This document shows, piece by piece, positions 17,929 to 26,501 of a DNA stretch of 64,000 nucleotides. The notes beneath the pieces were generated by a model. It saw only the letters and a list, made by a program, of their open reading frames with translations. It ran no database searches and was not told the DNA's origin. How positions within the stretch are numbered: the stretch's first letter is position 1; each line of letters opens with the position of its first letter. This DNA comes from Mucilaginibacter empetricola (GTDB lineage Bacteria; Bacteroidota; Bacteroidia; Sphingobacteriales; Sphingobacteriaceae). The stretch spans positions 291,729-355,728 of the forward strand of contig NZ_JANUBZ010000006.1 in NCBI RefSeq assembly GCF_024808665.1, in the 5' to 3' direction. The position numbers were made by a program, and so were the translations under genes.

Positions 17929-19404
17929 CTATTCAACCACCAGGGTTGCAATAGAATGCGCCGGGCTGGTTGTTTTGGCTGCTTTACCTTTTATCCACAG
18001 GTAGTAGTCAACGTTATCGTCAGATTTATTCATCACCACAACGGCAAGCTTGCCGTCAGGGTTGATATAAGCGGTGGTTAACAGCTTATCGCGGCTTGCA
18101 TTGCTGATAATACGTTTAGCGCCAGGGTGAATGAATTTAGAGAAATGACCCATGTAATAGTAGGAGTTGGTATAAATTAAACTACCGTTACGGGTATCGG
18201 CATGTACCGGAGCAAAGCAATAGTTACCCACGTGGTTAGGACCACCGTTTTCATCCAACAAAATGTTCCAGTCGGTCCAGCCTACAGTACCGGCATTAAA
18301 ATCGTTAATCATCGATAAGCCATAGCGTTCGCCCAAAGCCCAGTCATTTAAACGGTTAAAATCAAATTTCTCCACGCAGCCTTCTGTAAACAACAAGTGT
18401 TTGCCAGGGAAAGCTTCAGCCACACGCCTGGTACTTTCAAAGTTCATACCAGCACCTGTCCATGTTTCGTACCAGTGGAAACCAATACCCCAAATATATT
18501 TGGCCGCTTGTGGATCTTCCAGGATAGTACTTGCACGCTGATAAATTAAATCGCGGTTATGATCCCAAACAAATAACTTTTTATTGCCTAAGCCTGATTT
18601 TACCAGCGCTGGGCCTAAATAGTTCTTAATAAAATCGCGTTCATCCTCGGCAGTATACAAGCAGGACTCCCATGATTGTGTAGCCATTGGCTCATTTTGT
18701 ACGGATAAACCCCAGATAGGCATACCCAGTTTTTCGTAAGTTTTAATAAACTTAACATAAAAGTTGGCCCAGGCCTGGTCGTATTTAGGCAGTAATTTGC
18801 CGCCATGCAAAACATCATTATTGGTTTTCATCCATGCCGGTGGGCTCCATGGGGTAACAAACATGGTTAATTTGCCACCTGCCGCAGCCATAGCCTCTTT
18901 AATAAAAGGGATACGGTATTTTTCATCGTGGCTTACGTCAAAAGTTTTTAAAGAAACATCACCATCTTTTACATAACCGTAGCTTGCGCTCGAGAAATCA
19001 CAGCTTTGAATATGGGTACGCGCCAGGGTATAACCAATGCCTTTTTCTTTATCAAAATAGGCAGTCATAAATTCCTTTTGCTTGTCTTTTGGTAATTTGT
19101 AAAACGTTTCGGCTGAAGCATCGGTAAGGGCTGCTCCTATGCCCAGCATAGTTTGAAATGTTTTTGAGGGATCAACAAATACCGATACCTCTGTTTCGCC
19201 GGGTTGAGGCTTATCAACAAAATGAAGCGTTTCGGTTTGGGTGATACGGTTATCCGTATTTTTTGCGGTTAAATATACTTTCACCGTCTTATCTTTAGCA
19301 GAATAAGGCGCCTTATTTTGCGCATCAGCCCACTTTACTGATAATAAACTAAAGGCCGCAAAAAGCATTGAGGCACTAAATAATTTTTTTTTCATGATGA
19401 TCAA
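17929..19404 (-). CDS. Secreted glycoside hydrolase family 30 (glucosylceramidase-like)
   Basis: A 491-aa GH30 enzyme with a signal peptide (SASMLFAAFSLLSVKWADAQ). The (beta/alpha)8 barrel shows MLGIGAALTDASAET, VTPWSPPAWMK, the acid/base Glu in WGLSVQNEPMA and the nucleophile Glu in HLLFTEGCVE. A C-terminal beta domain carries GAKRIISNASRDKLLTTAY and VVVMNKSDDNVDYYL. Substrates in this family are beta-1,6-glucans or glucosylceramide; I cannot choose between them. The start is the first or fourth residue (MIIMKKKLF); ATG at 19395 gives the more typical MKKK start. Confidence 0.92.
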   Translation of the reverse strand: MIIMKKKLFSASMLFAAFSLLSVKWADAQNKAPYSAKDKTVKVYLTAKNTDNRITQTETLHFVDKPQPGETEVSVFVDPSKTFQTMLGIGAALTDASAETFYKLPKDKQKEFMTAYFDKEKGIGYTLARTHIQSCDFSSASYGYVKDGDVSLKTFDVSHDEKYRIPFIKEAMAAAGGKLTMFVTPWSPPAWMKTNNDVLHGGKLLPKYDQAWANFYVKFIKTYEKLGMPIWGLSVQNEPMATQSWESCLYTAEDERDFIKNYLGPALVKSGLGNKKLFVWDHNRDLIYQRASTILEDPQAAKYIWGIGFHWYETWTGAGMNFESTRRVAEAFPGKHLLFTEGCVEKFDFNRLNDWALGERYGLSMINDFNAGTVGWTDWNILLDENGGPNHVGNYCFAPVHADTRNGSLIYTNSYYYMGHFSKFIHPGAKRIISNASRDKLLTTAYINPDGKLAVVVMNKSDDNVDYYLWIKGKAAKTTSPAHSIATLVVE

Positions 19405-19504
19405 ATATGGATATAAATCCGGGTAAGATTGGTTTACAGCTTCAAATCTATCAAAGTTTTGAAAATATGCATTACAATTTTAAAATGATGCTGTAAACAA
19501 ACAT

Positions 19505-19602
19505 TAAGTCCCCTCTAAATCTCCCCCGAAAGGGGAGGCTTTAATTTCGCTCTCGCTTGTTTTTTTCAGTCCTCCCTACCGGGTAGGATTTAGGTGGGGC
19601 TA
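19505..19602. repeat. Inverted pair of AATCCTCCC-type intergenic repeats
   Basis: Two GC-rich units, at about 19505-19543 (AAGTCCCCTCTAAATC, then CCCCCGAAAGGGGAGGCTTT) and 19568-19602 (AGTCCTCCCTACC, then GGTAGGATTTAGGTGGGGC), face each other. The same family is found at 32842 and 35641. Confidence 0.7.
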
Positions 19603-19621
19603 CTCATTCATACTGTAATAA

Positions 19622-19644
19622 AACCGGACACTCCCTGTTCGGTT
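19622..19644. promoter_or_regulatory. Inverted repeat AACCGGACA-N5-TGTTCGGTT
   Basis: Nine-base arms with one mismatch and a 5-nt spacer lie about 195 bp before the first FtsX-type permease. This fits a dimeric activator site. No protein can be assigned from sequence alone. Confidence 0.45.
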
Positions 19645-19758
19645 ATGTACATTTAAAAATAGTATCATTGATTTAATTAGTTGATTTGTAGCTATTTAAA
19701 ATAAAGGCACGAATATTAACCCTTTACCGAATAACACTTGAGTGGGTATACCTCTTGA

Positions 19759-19785
19759 GTTATCGTATCAAAATGATAGGATAAC
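19759..19785. promoter_or_regulatory. 27-bp palindrome carrying the Kdp-region 15-mer
   Basis: GTTATC, G, TATCA, AAA, TGATA, G, GATAAC: 12-base arms with a single mismatch, about 50 bp before the permease ATG. The core 19766-19780 is the exact reverse complement of CCTATCATTTTGATA found before kdp and before the secreted protein at 34928. No convincing -24/-12 promoter is in the expected position, so its target promoter is unclear. Confidence 0.55.
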
Positions 19786-19837
19786 CTGATCACTCGGCAA
19801 TAAGGCATCAATATAGAACTGAACTAATAAACCGGTT

Positions 19838-22276
19838 ATGATAAAAAACTATTTAAAAATCGCCCTAAGGCAATTACGCAAACAAAAAATGTATGCGGCC
19901 ATTAAAATTGGTGGCTTTGCCTTTAGTATTGCAGCCTGTTTGTTGATTGCTTTATATATCCGGAATGAGCTGAGTTACGATAAATCATACCCCAATGCTG
20001 ACAGGATTTACCGCATTGTTGGCGAATATAAAAACAATGGCACTATCGAAAAAGGAACCGACTGGCCTGCTCCACTAGCCAAAACTATAAAGGCTGATTT
20101 GCCGGAAGTGGAACTTTCCGGTCATTTGATGCCTAACAGCCTGATGGGAGCAGGGAGCGCAGAGATGAGACCTGGCGACAAAACCGAGAACACTTACGAA
20201 GACGGTATCACCTTCGCCGATCAAAACATGCTCGACATTTTTAAATTGCCCATGGTTTATGGCGATCGTTCGCACGCGTTGACTGAACCGCTTACTATGG
20301 TGATAACAAAAAGGAAGGCCGACAAATATTTCCCGGGCCAAAACCCGGTGGGTAAGGTGATGTATTTAAATGGCGATAAAACAAAGCCTTATCGCATAGG
20401 CGGTGTAATAGAAAACTTCCCCCAAACATCGCACCTGCAATATAATTTTCTGTTAACCCTGAAAGGTATGGAATTTGGCGATGGTGAGCAAAATAACTGG
20501 AACAATTACAACTATCCCGATTATGTTTTACTACGTAAAGGAACCAATGTAGCTCAGTTTGAAAAAAAGCTATCGAATGATATCATCAAAAACTATTTGC
20601 TGCCCCTTATGATGAAACAGGGTGTTAAAGGTGCCGAAACAGCAGCAAAAAACTTTTCCCTGCATGCGCAGCCGGTGACAGATATTAATCTGTATTCGTA
20701 CGATATTGAGGACGGATTATCGCATGGTGATATCCGTTTTATCTGGCTATTTGGAGCCGTGGCCGGATTTATTCTCTTGTTGGCCTGTATCAATTTTATT
20801 AACCTGTCAACCGCCAAGTCGGCTAACAGGGCAAAAGAAGTGGGTTTGCGGAAGGTTGTCGGCTCGTACCGCAGCAGTTTAATCAATCAGTTTTTAACCG
20901 AGTCGTTATTATACAGTTTCTTCTCTTTTTTGTTAGGGATGATATTAGCCTGGGTACTTCTGCCATATTTTAATGCGCTTGCATCCAAATCTTTAACTAT
21001 TCCATGGAGTGCGTGGTGGCTTATTCCTTCTATGCTGATATCCGCATTTATTATTGGTATTTTGGCTGGTTTATATCCGGCATTTTACCTATCGGGATTT
21101 AAACCGGCGCAGGTTTTAAAAGGCTCTATCAGTTCCGGAAGCAAAAGCTCAGGACTGAGAAACACCTTAGTAGTATTTCAGTTTACAACATCCATCATTC
21201 TTATCATCAGCACGTTTGTTATTTACAATCAGATGCAATTCGTCCTCAATAAAAAGGTTGGCTTTGATAAAGATCAGGTAGTAATTATACAGGGCGCCAA
21301 CACCATGGGCGATGCCAACGTAAAGAATTTTAAGAATGAGTTGCTAAAGCTAAACTCCGTAAAGAGCGCTTCCATAAGCGATTATCTGCCTGTATCGGGC
21401 ATGAAACGAAACGGCAATACCTTTTTTAACGATGGCAAATCAAAAGTTGAATCGGGCGTGGGCGGCCAGTTCTGGATAGTTGATGATACCTACTTAAAAA
21501 CCATGGGCATTAAGTTGGTTGAAGGCAGGAATTTGTCTTATGCCATGTCGGCTGATACGCCCTATGCCGGATCGATTATTATTAATCAAACCATGGCGAA
21601 AAAATTGAACCTTAAAAACCCGGTTGGTAAAAAAATTACCAATGGCGCCACTATGACGGTGGTTGGTGTGGTGCAGGATTTTCATTTTGAAAGCATGCAC
21701 GATCAGATTGGCCCGCTTGTAATGCACCTTGGCATAAGTCCGTCCATAGTAACGGTAAAAGTAAACGGTGCCAATATGCAAGCCACCTTACAGGCCATAA
21801 CTGCAACCTGGAAAAACTTTTCGCCCAATCAACCCATACGATACACTTTTATGGACGAAAGTTTTGCCAATATGTATGCCGATGTACAAAGAATGGGGCA
21901 CATTTTCACCACCTGCGCGGTGCTGGCTATTATTATTGCCTGTTTGGGTTTATTTGCGCTGTCCGCCTTTATGGCCGAACAAAGGAGCAAGGAGATCGGT
22001 ATCCGCAAGGTGTTGGGTGCAACCGTTAGTGGTATTACTACGCTTTTATCGCTCGATTTTGTAAAACTGGTGGGGCTGGCTATCCTTATTGCCTCGCCCA
22101 TAGCCTGGTGGGCCATGAATAAATGGTTGCAGGGCTTTGCGTATCGTATTGCCATACAATGGTGGGTATTTGTTTTGGCGGGATTTGTTGCCGTAGCTAT
22201 AGCGTTAATAACGGTGAGCTTCCAATCCGTAAAAGCCGCACTCATGAATCCCATTAAAAGCCTAAAATCAGAATAG
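19838..22276 (+). CDS. FtsX/MacB-type ABC transporter permease (1 of 3)
   Basis: An 812-aa integral membrane protein. It has one N-terminal membrane helix (about 20-42), a large periplasmic MacB-type domain, three central helices (from about 300), a second periplasmic domain, and a C-terminal group of three helices, giving two FtsX domains. Conserved pieces are LLACINFINLSTAKSANRAKEVGLRK and FMAEQRSKEIGIRKVLGAT. Such proteins couple cytoplasmic ATP hydrolysis to events in the periplasm or export. No ATPase gene is adjacent, so it must use an unlinked one. A paralogue follows 51 nt downstream, so the two are cotranscribed. Confidence 0.9.
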   Translation: MIKNYLKIALRQLRKQKMYAAIKIGGFAFSIAACLLIALYIRNELSYDKSYPNADRIYRIVGEYKNNGTIEKGTDWPAPLAKTIKADLPEVELSGHLMPNSLMGAGSAEMRPGDKTENTYEDGITFADQNMLDIFKLPMVYGDRSHALTEPLTMVITKRKADKYFPGQNPVGKVMYLNGDKTKPYRIGGVIENFPQTSHLQYNFLLTLKGMEFGDGEQNNWNNYNYPDYVLLRKGTNVAQFEKKLSNDIIKNYLLPLMMKQGVKGAETAAKNFSLHAQPVTDINLYSYDIEDGLSHGDIRFIWLFGAVAGFILLLACINFINLSTAKSANRAKEVGLRKVVGSYRSSLINQFLTESLLYSFFSFLLGMILAWVLLPYFNALASKSLTIPWSAWWLIPSMLISAFIIGILAGLYPAFYLSGFKPAQVLKGSISSGSKSSGLRNTLVVFQFTTSIILIISTFVIYNQMQFVLNKKVGFDKDQVVIIQGANTMGDANVKNFKNELLKLNSVKSASISDYLPVSGMKRNGNTFFNDGKSKVESGVGGQFWIVDDTYLKTMGIKLVEGRNLSYAMSADTPYAGSIIINQTMAKKLNLKNPVGKKITNGATMTVVGVVQDFHFESMHDQIGPLVMHLGISPSIVTVKVNGANMQATLQAITATWKNFSPNQPIRYTFMDESFANMYADVQRMGHIFTTCAVLAIIIACLGLFALSAFMAEQRSKEIGIRKVLGATVSGITTLLSLDFVKLVGLAILIASPIAWWAMNKWLQGFAYRIAIQWWVFVLAGFVAVAIALITVSFQSVKAALMNPIKSLKSE

Positions 22277-22327
22277 GTGGGACTACCTAATGACAAATGA
22301 CCTAATGACTAATGATATAATGAAATC

Positions 22328-24709
22328 ATGATAAAGAACTATTTAAAAATTGCCTGGCGCAATCTTGTTAAAAACAAGATGCATTCGTTAATCAATATTG
22401 TTGGCTTGTCGGTTGGTATGGCGGTGGCTATGCTGATTGGCCTTTGGGTGTATGACGAGTTATCGTTCAATAAAGGCTTTGATAATTACAACAACATAGC
22501 GCAAGTAATGCAGCATCAAACCTTTAATGGCGATGTTGGTACCCAAAGTTCACTCCCTTATTTAATGGGCGATGAACTAAGACATACCTATGGCAGTAAT
22601 TTTAAGTATGTTACCATGTGCTCATGGACCTATGATCATATCCTAACCTTTGGAGAAAAAAAAATTACCAAAGGCGGCAATTATTTTGAGCCACAGGTTA
22701 CCGACATGCTTTCATTAAAAATGATAAAGGGCACCCGGTCAGCCTTGCAGGATAGCCATGCCGTTATTCTTTCTAAGTCGACCGCTAAAGCATTATTTGG
22801 CGATGCTGACCCGATAAATAAAACTATCAAAATAGATAATAAATTTAATGTAACCGTATCCGGTATTTATGAGGATCTGCCCTACAATTCTGATTTTAAC
22901 AATTTAACCTTTATAGCCACCTGGCAACTGTATATTACGGACAGAAACTGGGATGAAAAAGCAACTAACCCTTGGCGCAACAACTCGTTTCAGTGTTATG
23001 TACAGATAGCTGACAATGCTAACATGGACCAGGTTTCGACAAAAATAAAAGATGTAAAGTTGCATAGAGTTCAAAAAGCCGATGCGGCATTTAAACCGAT
23101 TGTTTTTCTGCATCCAATGAGTAAATGGCACCTGTATTCGGGCTTTAAAAATGGTGTAAACACTGGCGGCAAAATTGAATTTGTTTGGTTATTTGGCATC
23201 ATTGGTTTTTTTGTTTTGCTGCTGGCCTGCATCAACTTTATGAATCTGAGTACCGCACGGAGTGAAAAACGGGCAAAAGAAGTAGGCGTTCGTAAAGCGA
23301 TCGGCTCAGTTCGCGCGCAATTAATAACGCAGTTTTTTAGCGAATCGTTATTAGTAGCATTTTTTGCTTTTGTACTCGCATTATTACTGGTGCAAATTGC
23401 CCTCCCCCAGTTTAACGAAGTGGCAGCAAAAAAAATAGACATCTTATGGGGCAATCCTTTATTCTGGATCATCGGGATTTGCTTTAGTTTATTTACAGGA
23501 GTAATTGCAGGCAGCTACCCTGCGCTTTACCTATCATCATTTCAGCCGGTTAAGGTTTTAAAAGGAACATTCCGTGTTGGGAAATTTGCATCTATTCCCC
23601 GCAAAGTGTTAGTGGTGATGCAATTTACCGTTTCGGCAGTTTTAATTATCGGCACTATCGTTGTTTTCAGGCAAATCCAGTTCGCCAAAAATCGCCCGGT
23701 TGGTTATAGTCGCGATGGTTTGATCGCCATAGGTGTTGTTACCGAAGATGTTCATAAAAACTTCGATGCCATAAGCAACGAGTTAAAAAGCTCAGGCGCT
23801 GTTACTCAAATTGCAGAATCATCAACCGCTGCTACCTATGTTGATGAATTTGATAACGGGTTCGACTGGCAAGGAAAAAATCCGTCAGTACAGGGCGATT
23901 TCGGAGTGATCTGGGTATCAAACGACTTTGGCAAAACATTAGGCTGGCAGATAAAAGAGGGCCGCGACTTTTCAAAAGATTTTCATGATTCTTCTGCCGT
24001 AATTATGAACGAGGCGGCAGTAAAATTCACAGGCTTAAAACATCCGGTTGGTGAAACGCTGATGGAAGATGGCAAGCCCCGCAAAATAGTGGGCGTTATT
24101 AAAGATATGGTAATGCAATCGCCTTATGAGCCAGTTTCGCGCACCGTTTTTGTAATGGATCCTACCACACAGCCAGTAATCAACATAAGGATAAACCCCG
24201 TAATAAGTGCACACCAGGCTTTGGGCAAAATTGAAGCCGTTTTTAAAAGATATAATCCTGCGCAGCCGTTTGATTATAAATTTGTTGATGAACAATATGG
24301 TCAAAAATTTGGCGACGAAGAACGCATTGGCAAGCTGGCAAATTTCTTTGCCATACTGGCTATTTTCATCAGCTGCCTTGGCTTATCGGGCATGGCATCA
24401 TTTATGGCCGAGCAGCGTATTAAAGAAATAGGCGTTCGCAAAGTATTGGGAGCATCCGTTTTAGGATTATGGAGCCTGCTATCAAAAGATTTTGTAAAAC
24501 TGGTAGCAATATCGCTCATCATTGCCATACCCACTGCCTGGTATTTTATGCATGGCTGGTTGCTGAATTATAATTACCGTGCCGCATTATCGTGGTGGAT
24601 ATTTGCGGCAACAGCAGCCGGGGCAATTGTTATCACGCTATTAACGGTGAGCTATCAAAGTATGAAAGCGGCGTTAGCTAATCCGGTAAAAAGTTTAAAA
24701 TCGGAATAA
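22328..24709 (+). CDS. FtsX/MacB-type ABC transporter permease (2 of 3)
   Basis: A 793-aa paralogue of the preceding gene with the same layout. It begins MIKNYLKIAWRNLVKNK, then GLSVGMAVAMLIGLWVYDELS. The central block is LLLACINFMNLSTARSEKRAKEVGVRKAIGS and the C-terminal block FMAEQRIKEIGVRKVLGAS. It is clearly closer to the minus-strand gene at 53651 than to its tandem neighbour, which suggests separate duplication events. It ends with the LANPVKSLKSE tail common to all three. A terminator follows at 24776. Confidence 0.9.
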   Translation: MIKNYLKIAWRNLVKNKMHSLINIVGLSVGMAVAMLIGLWVYDELSFNKGFDNYNNIAQVMQHQTFNGDVGTQSSLPYLMGDELRHTYGSNFKYVTMCSWTYDHILTFGEKKITKGGNYFEPQVTDMLSLKMIKGTRSALQDSHAVILSKSTAKALFGDADPINKTIKIDNKFNVTVSGIYEDLPYNSDFNNLTFIATWQLYITDRNWDEKATNPWRNNSFQCYVQIADNANMDQVSTKIKDVKLHRVQKADAAFKPIVFLHPMSKWHLYSGFKNGVNTGGKIEFVWLFGIIGFFVLLLACINFMNLSTARSEKRAKEVGVRKAIGSVRAQLITQFFSESLLVAFFAFVLALLLVQIALPQFNEVAAKKIDILWGNPLFWIIGICFSLFTGVIAGSYPALYLSSFQPVKVLKGTFRVGKFASIPRKVLVVMQFTVSAVLIIGTIVVFRQIQFAKNRPVGYSRDGLIAIGVVTEDVHKNFDAISNELKSSGAVTQIAESSTAATYVDEFDNGFDWQGKNPSVQGDFGVIWVSNDFGKTLGWQIKEGRDFSKDFHDSSAVIMNEAAVKFTGLKHPVGETLMEDGKPRKIVGVIKDMVMQSPYEPVSRTVFVMDPTTQPVINIRINPVISAHQALGKIEAVFKRYNPAQPFDYKFVDEQYGQKFGDEERIGKLANFFAILAIFISCLGLSGMASFMAEQRIKEIGVRKVLGASVLGLWSLLSKDFVKLVAISLIIAIPTAWYFMHGWLLNYNYRAALSWWIFAATAAGAIVITLLTVSYQSMKAALANPVKSLKSE

Positions 24710-24775
24710 CACTAAATGACCCCATAAAAGAGCTTAGCCCTCATGCTAAACATGTGATCTGAGATTTAATTGATG

Positions 24776-24808
24776 TGCGTCCCGCGGTGAGATACGGGAC
24801 GCATTTTT
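24776..24808 (+). terminator. Intrinsic terminator after the permease pair
   Basis: TGCGTCCCG at 24776-24784 pairs with CGGGACGCA at 24795-24803, followed by TTTTT. Confidence 0.85.
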
Positions 24809-24890
24809 GTATAAGTGAAACTTAAGTAAACTTACAGCCTTTTATGGTCTACCTCTTTTTGTTAAATTGCATTATCAATCATTAACCCCC

Positions 24891-25304
24891 ATGTGGATTT
24901 GCCCCTTATGTAACCAGGAATTTGTAAACACCAACCAGGTGCACTCGTGCCGTGATAAAACATTGGCTGATTTTTTGGCAGGCAAAAGCCAGCATACGAT
25001 TGATCTTTTTGACCATTTAGTTATCGAGTATCAGCAAATAGGAAATGTTACGGTGCATGCTGCTAAATCGATGATCTCATTTGCTGCGCGTACGAGCTTT
25101 GCCTATGTAATTCAACTGGGTAAAAACTTTGTGGATGTAGTTTTGCCATTTAAACAGGCCTATGACGACAACTTGTGTTTCAATAAAATAAAGCCAGTAC
25201 CCGGCAGCGACGATTTTAACCATCACCTGCGCCTTTATTTTAAGGAAGATATTAACGATGAAGTTAAAAAGTATATGAAACTGGCCTACAACAACGGATT
25301 ATAA
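24891..25304 (+). CDS. Zinc-finger-like DUF5655 domain protein
   Basis: About 137 aa starting MWICPLCNQEF; an in-frame upstream start at 24867 is less likely. The N-terminus holds a small metal-binding knuckle: CPLC, then HSC about 14 residues later. The rest resembles DUF5655, seen as VTVHAAKSMISFAARTSFAY and FNHHLRLYFKEDINDEVKKYMKLAY. The role is unknown; the domain resembles a nucleic-acid-related module, but that is speculative. It is a single gene between terminators and an AT-rich spacer. Confidence 0.75.
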   Translation: MWICPLCNQEFVNTNQVHSCRDKTLADFLAGKSQHTIDLFDHLVIEYQQIGNVTVHAAKSMISFAARTSFAYVIQLGKNFVDVVLPFKQAYDDNLCFNKIKPVPGSDDFNHHLRLYFKEDINDEVKKYMKLAYNNGL

Positions 25305-25467
25305 AGACATTACTTAAAGAATGGTAATAATTAATATCACTGTTTTTTAAGTTGATGGGCTTGTTTTTCTTAATTTTATTAGTAACAAAATTGATTACCT
25401 AATATCCAATATAAAAGCGGCCGATTTTAGCTTAACTTTTTGGTATTTTAAATTAAAAACAATGATT

Positions 25468-25665
25468 ATGCGCTATTTTTTGTGTTTTTTATGTCCGCCG
25501 ATAGCCATACTGACTACAGGACGCATCGGTGCGTTTATTTTGAATATTTTTTTGACCCTGTTTTTCTGGATCCCGGGAATTATCCATGCTATATTGGTTA
25601 CCAACGACTTTTATGAGGAGAGGCGTTATCGCCGGATGGTGCGTGTAGTTAGAAGACGGTATTAA
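25468..25665 (+). CDS. YqaE/Pmp3-family small membrane protein
   Basis: A 65-aa protein with two hydrophobic helices: MRYFLCFLCPPIAILTTGR, then AFILNIFLTLFFWIPGIIHAILV. The FLCPPIAI and WIPGIIHAI motifs are diagnostic for the Pmp3/YqaE proteolipid family, linked to membrane potential and to salt or cold stress. The basic tail RYRRMVRVVRRRY is notable. ATGs at 25462 and 25468 can both start it. The cupin gene follows 9 nt later, so they are probably cotranscribed. Confidence 0.88.
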   Translation: MRYFLCFLCPPIAILTTGRIGAFILNIFLTLFFWIPGIIHAILVTNDFYEERRYRRMVRVVRRRY

Positions 25666-25674
25666 GGCCTGAAA

Positions 25675-26028
25675 ATGGATTTTGAAAATATACCTTTTCA
25701 GGTTATTAATTGGGATGATATCGCCAAAACAACCCATCCGGGCGTTACCGGTACAGCCTTTTGGCAAACCGTTCAGTTTAGCGGCTTAAGGGTAAGAGTG
25801 GTTGAATATAGCAAAGGTTACCTGGCCGATCACTGGTGCCAGAAGGGGCATATTGTTTACTGCCTTGAAGGTGAATTTACCACCGAGCTGGAAAGCGGCG
25901 AGCAGTTTCAATTAAAAAAAGGAATGAGCTATATTGTTTCGGATGATTTAAGTTCGCACAGATCCATCACCCCGGGTGGAGTGAAATTGCTGATTATTGA
26001 TGGCGATTTTTTGCAGCAGGTAAAATAA
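25675..26028 (+). CDS. Small cupin-fold protein (DHCW-type)
   Basis: A 117-aa single-domain cupin. It has VVEYSKGYLADHWCQKGHIVYCLEGEFTT-type architecture: the D-H-W-C stretch followed by KGH gives likely metal ligands, and YIVSDDLSSHRSIT gives the second cupin motif His. The family is annotated as having a DHCW motif; here the order reads DHWC. The role is unknown, perhaps a small-molecule sensor or isomerase. It ends 66 nt before the target-site duplication of an inserted element. Confidence 0.82.
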   Translation: MDFENIPFQVINWDDIAKTTHPGVTGTAFWQTVQFSGLRVRVVEYSKGYLADHWCQKGHIVYCLEGEFTTELESGEQFQLKKGMSYIVSDDLSSHRSITPGGVKLLIIDGDFLQQVK

Positions 26029-26102
26029 CCTTTACCATTTACTACAGTTAATTTGAATTTTTAAATAACAATTAAATTACTTTTAGGTTTTAGTGAATTA
26101 TA

Positions 26103-26426
26103 GGTAGTGTCTCAGTTTGAGAACAAACAACTTAATCATACCTTTAAGCCACTTAGCAAGGGCTTTTACTCCCCTAATTAATCACAATGAAAAGAATATT
26201 TACGGATAGCAATAGACAGAAAATGGTCTTTTGGCAAAAGGCATGTGTTAACTTCAATATCTTTGGGTTCTGTAGTATTGCAGCAGCGAATTTTTTTAAA
26301 AAGGATCTTTTGCCATACAGAACTATAATATCAGTTTATTCAGCAATATTATTGTTAATTTGTTTAATTGCCTTGATTATGTTTTTCATCTTAAAACGTA
26401 AAATAAATTCAAACTGAGACATTACC
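26103..26426. mobile_element. 324-bp inserted element with 18-bp terminal inverted repeats and 8-bp target duplication
   Basis: The left end GGTAGTGTCTCAGTTTGA (26103-26120) and the right end TCAAACTGAGACATTACC (26409-26426) are inverted copies with one mismatch. GAATTATA occurs directly outside both ends (26095-26102 and 26427-26434), a perfect 8-bp target-site duplication. No transposase is encoded, so it must have been mobilised by an enzyme in trans, as for a MITE. An 8-bp duplication is known for several IS families (for example IS256, IS1595 and IS66); I cannot say which applies. It carries one 76-aa frame. Confidence 0.88.
26187..26417 (+). CDS. 76-aa hydrophobic ORF inside the inserted element
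   Basis: A frame of 76 codons with a C-terminal membrane segment (about 46-69, IISVYSAILLLICLIALIMFFILK) and a possible weaker one (about 22-36). Its stop codon lies within the right terminal inverted repeat. I recognise no family. It may be a passenger gene of the element or a chance frame in AT-rich DNA. The basic ends and a single strong helix would suit a small membrane protein if it is expressed. Confidence 0.4.
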   Translation: MKRIFTDSNRQKMVFWQKACVNFNIFGFCSIAAANFFKKDLLPYRTIISVYSAILLLICLIALIMFFILKRKINSN

Positions 26427-26501
26427 GAATTATAGCACTGGCGTTTTAAAATTCAAATCAATTCCGAATTCCGAATTTCTTTCTCATTTTTGCTTTCGAA
26501 A

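Noticed and set aside
19706..19720. GGCACG as a sigma-54 promoter for the permease pair
   Set aside because: The -24 half is good but the -12 position reads AA in place of GC, so the promoter is not supported.
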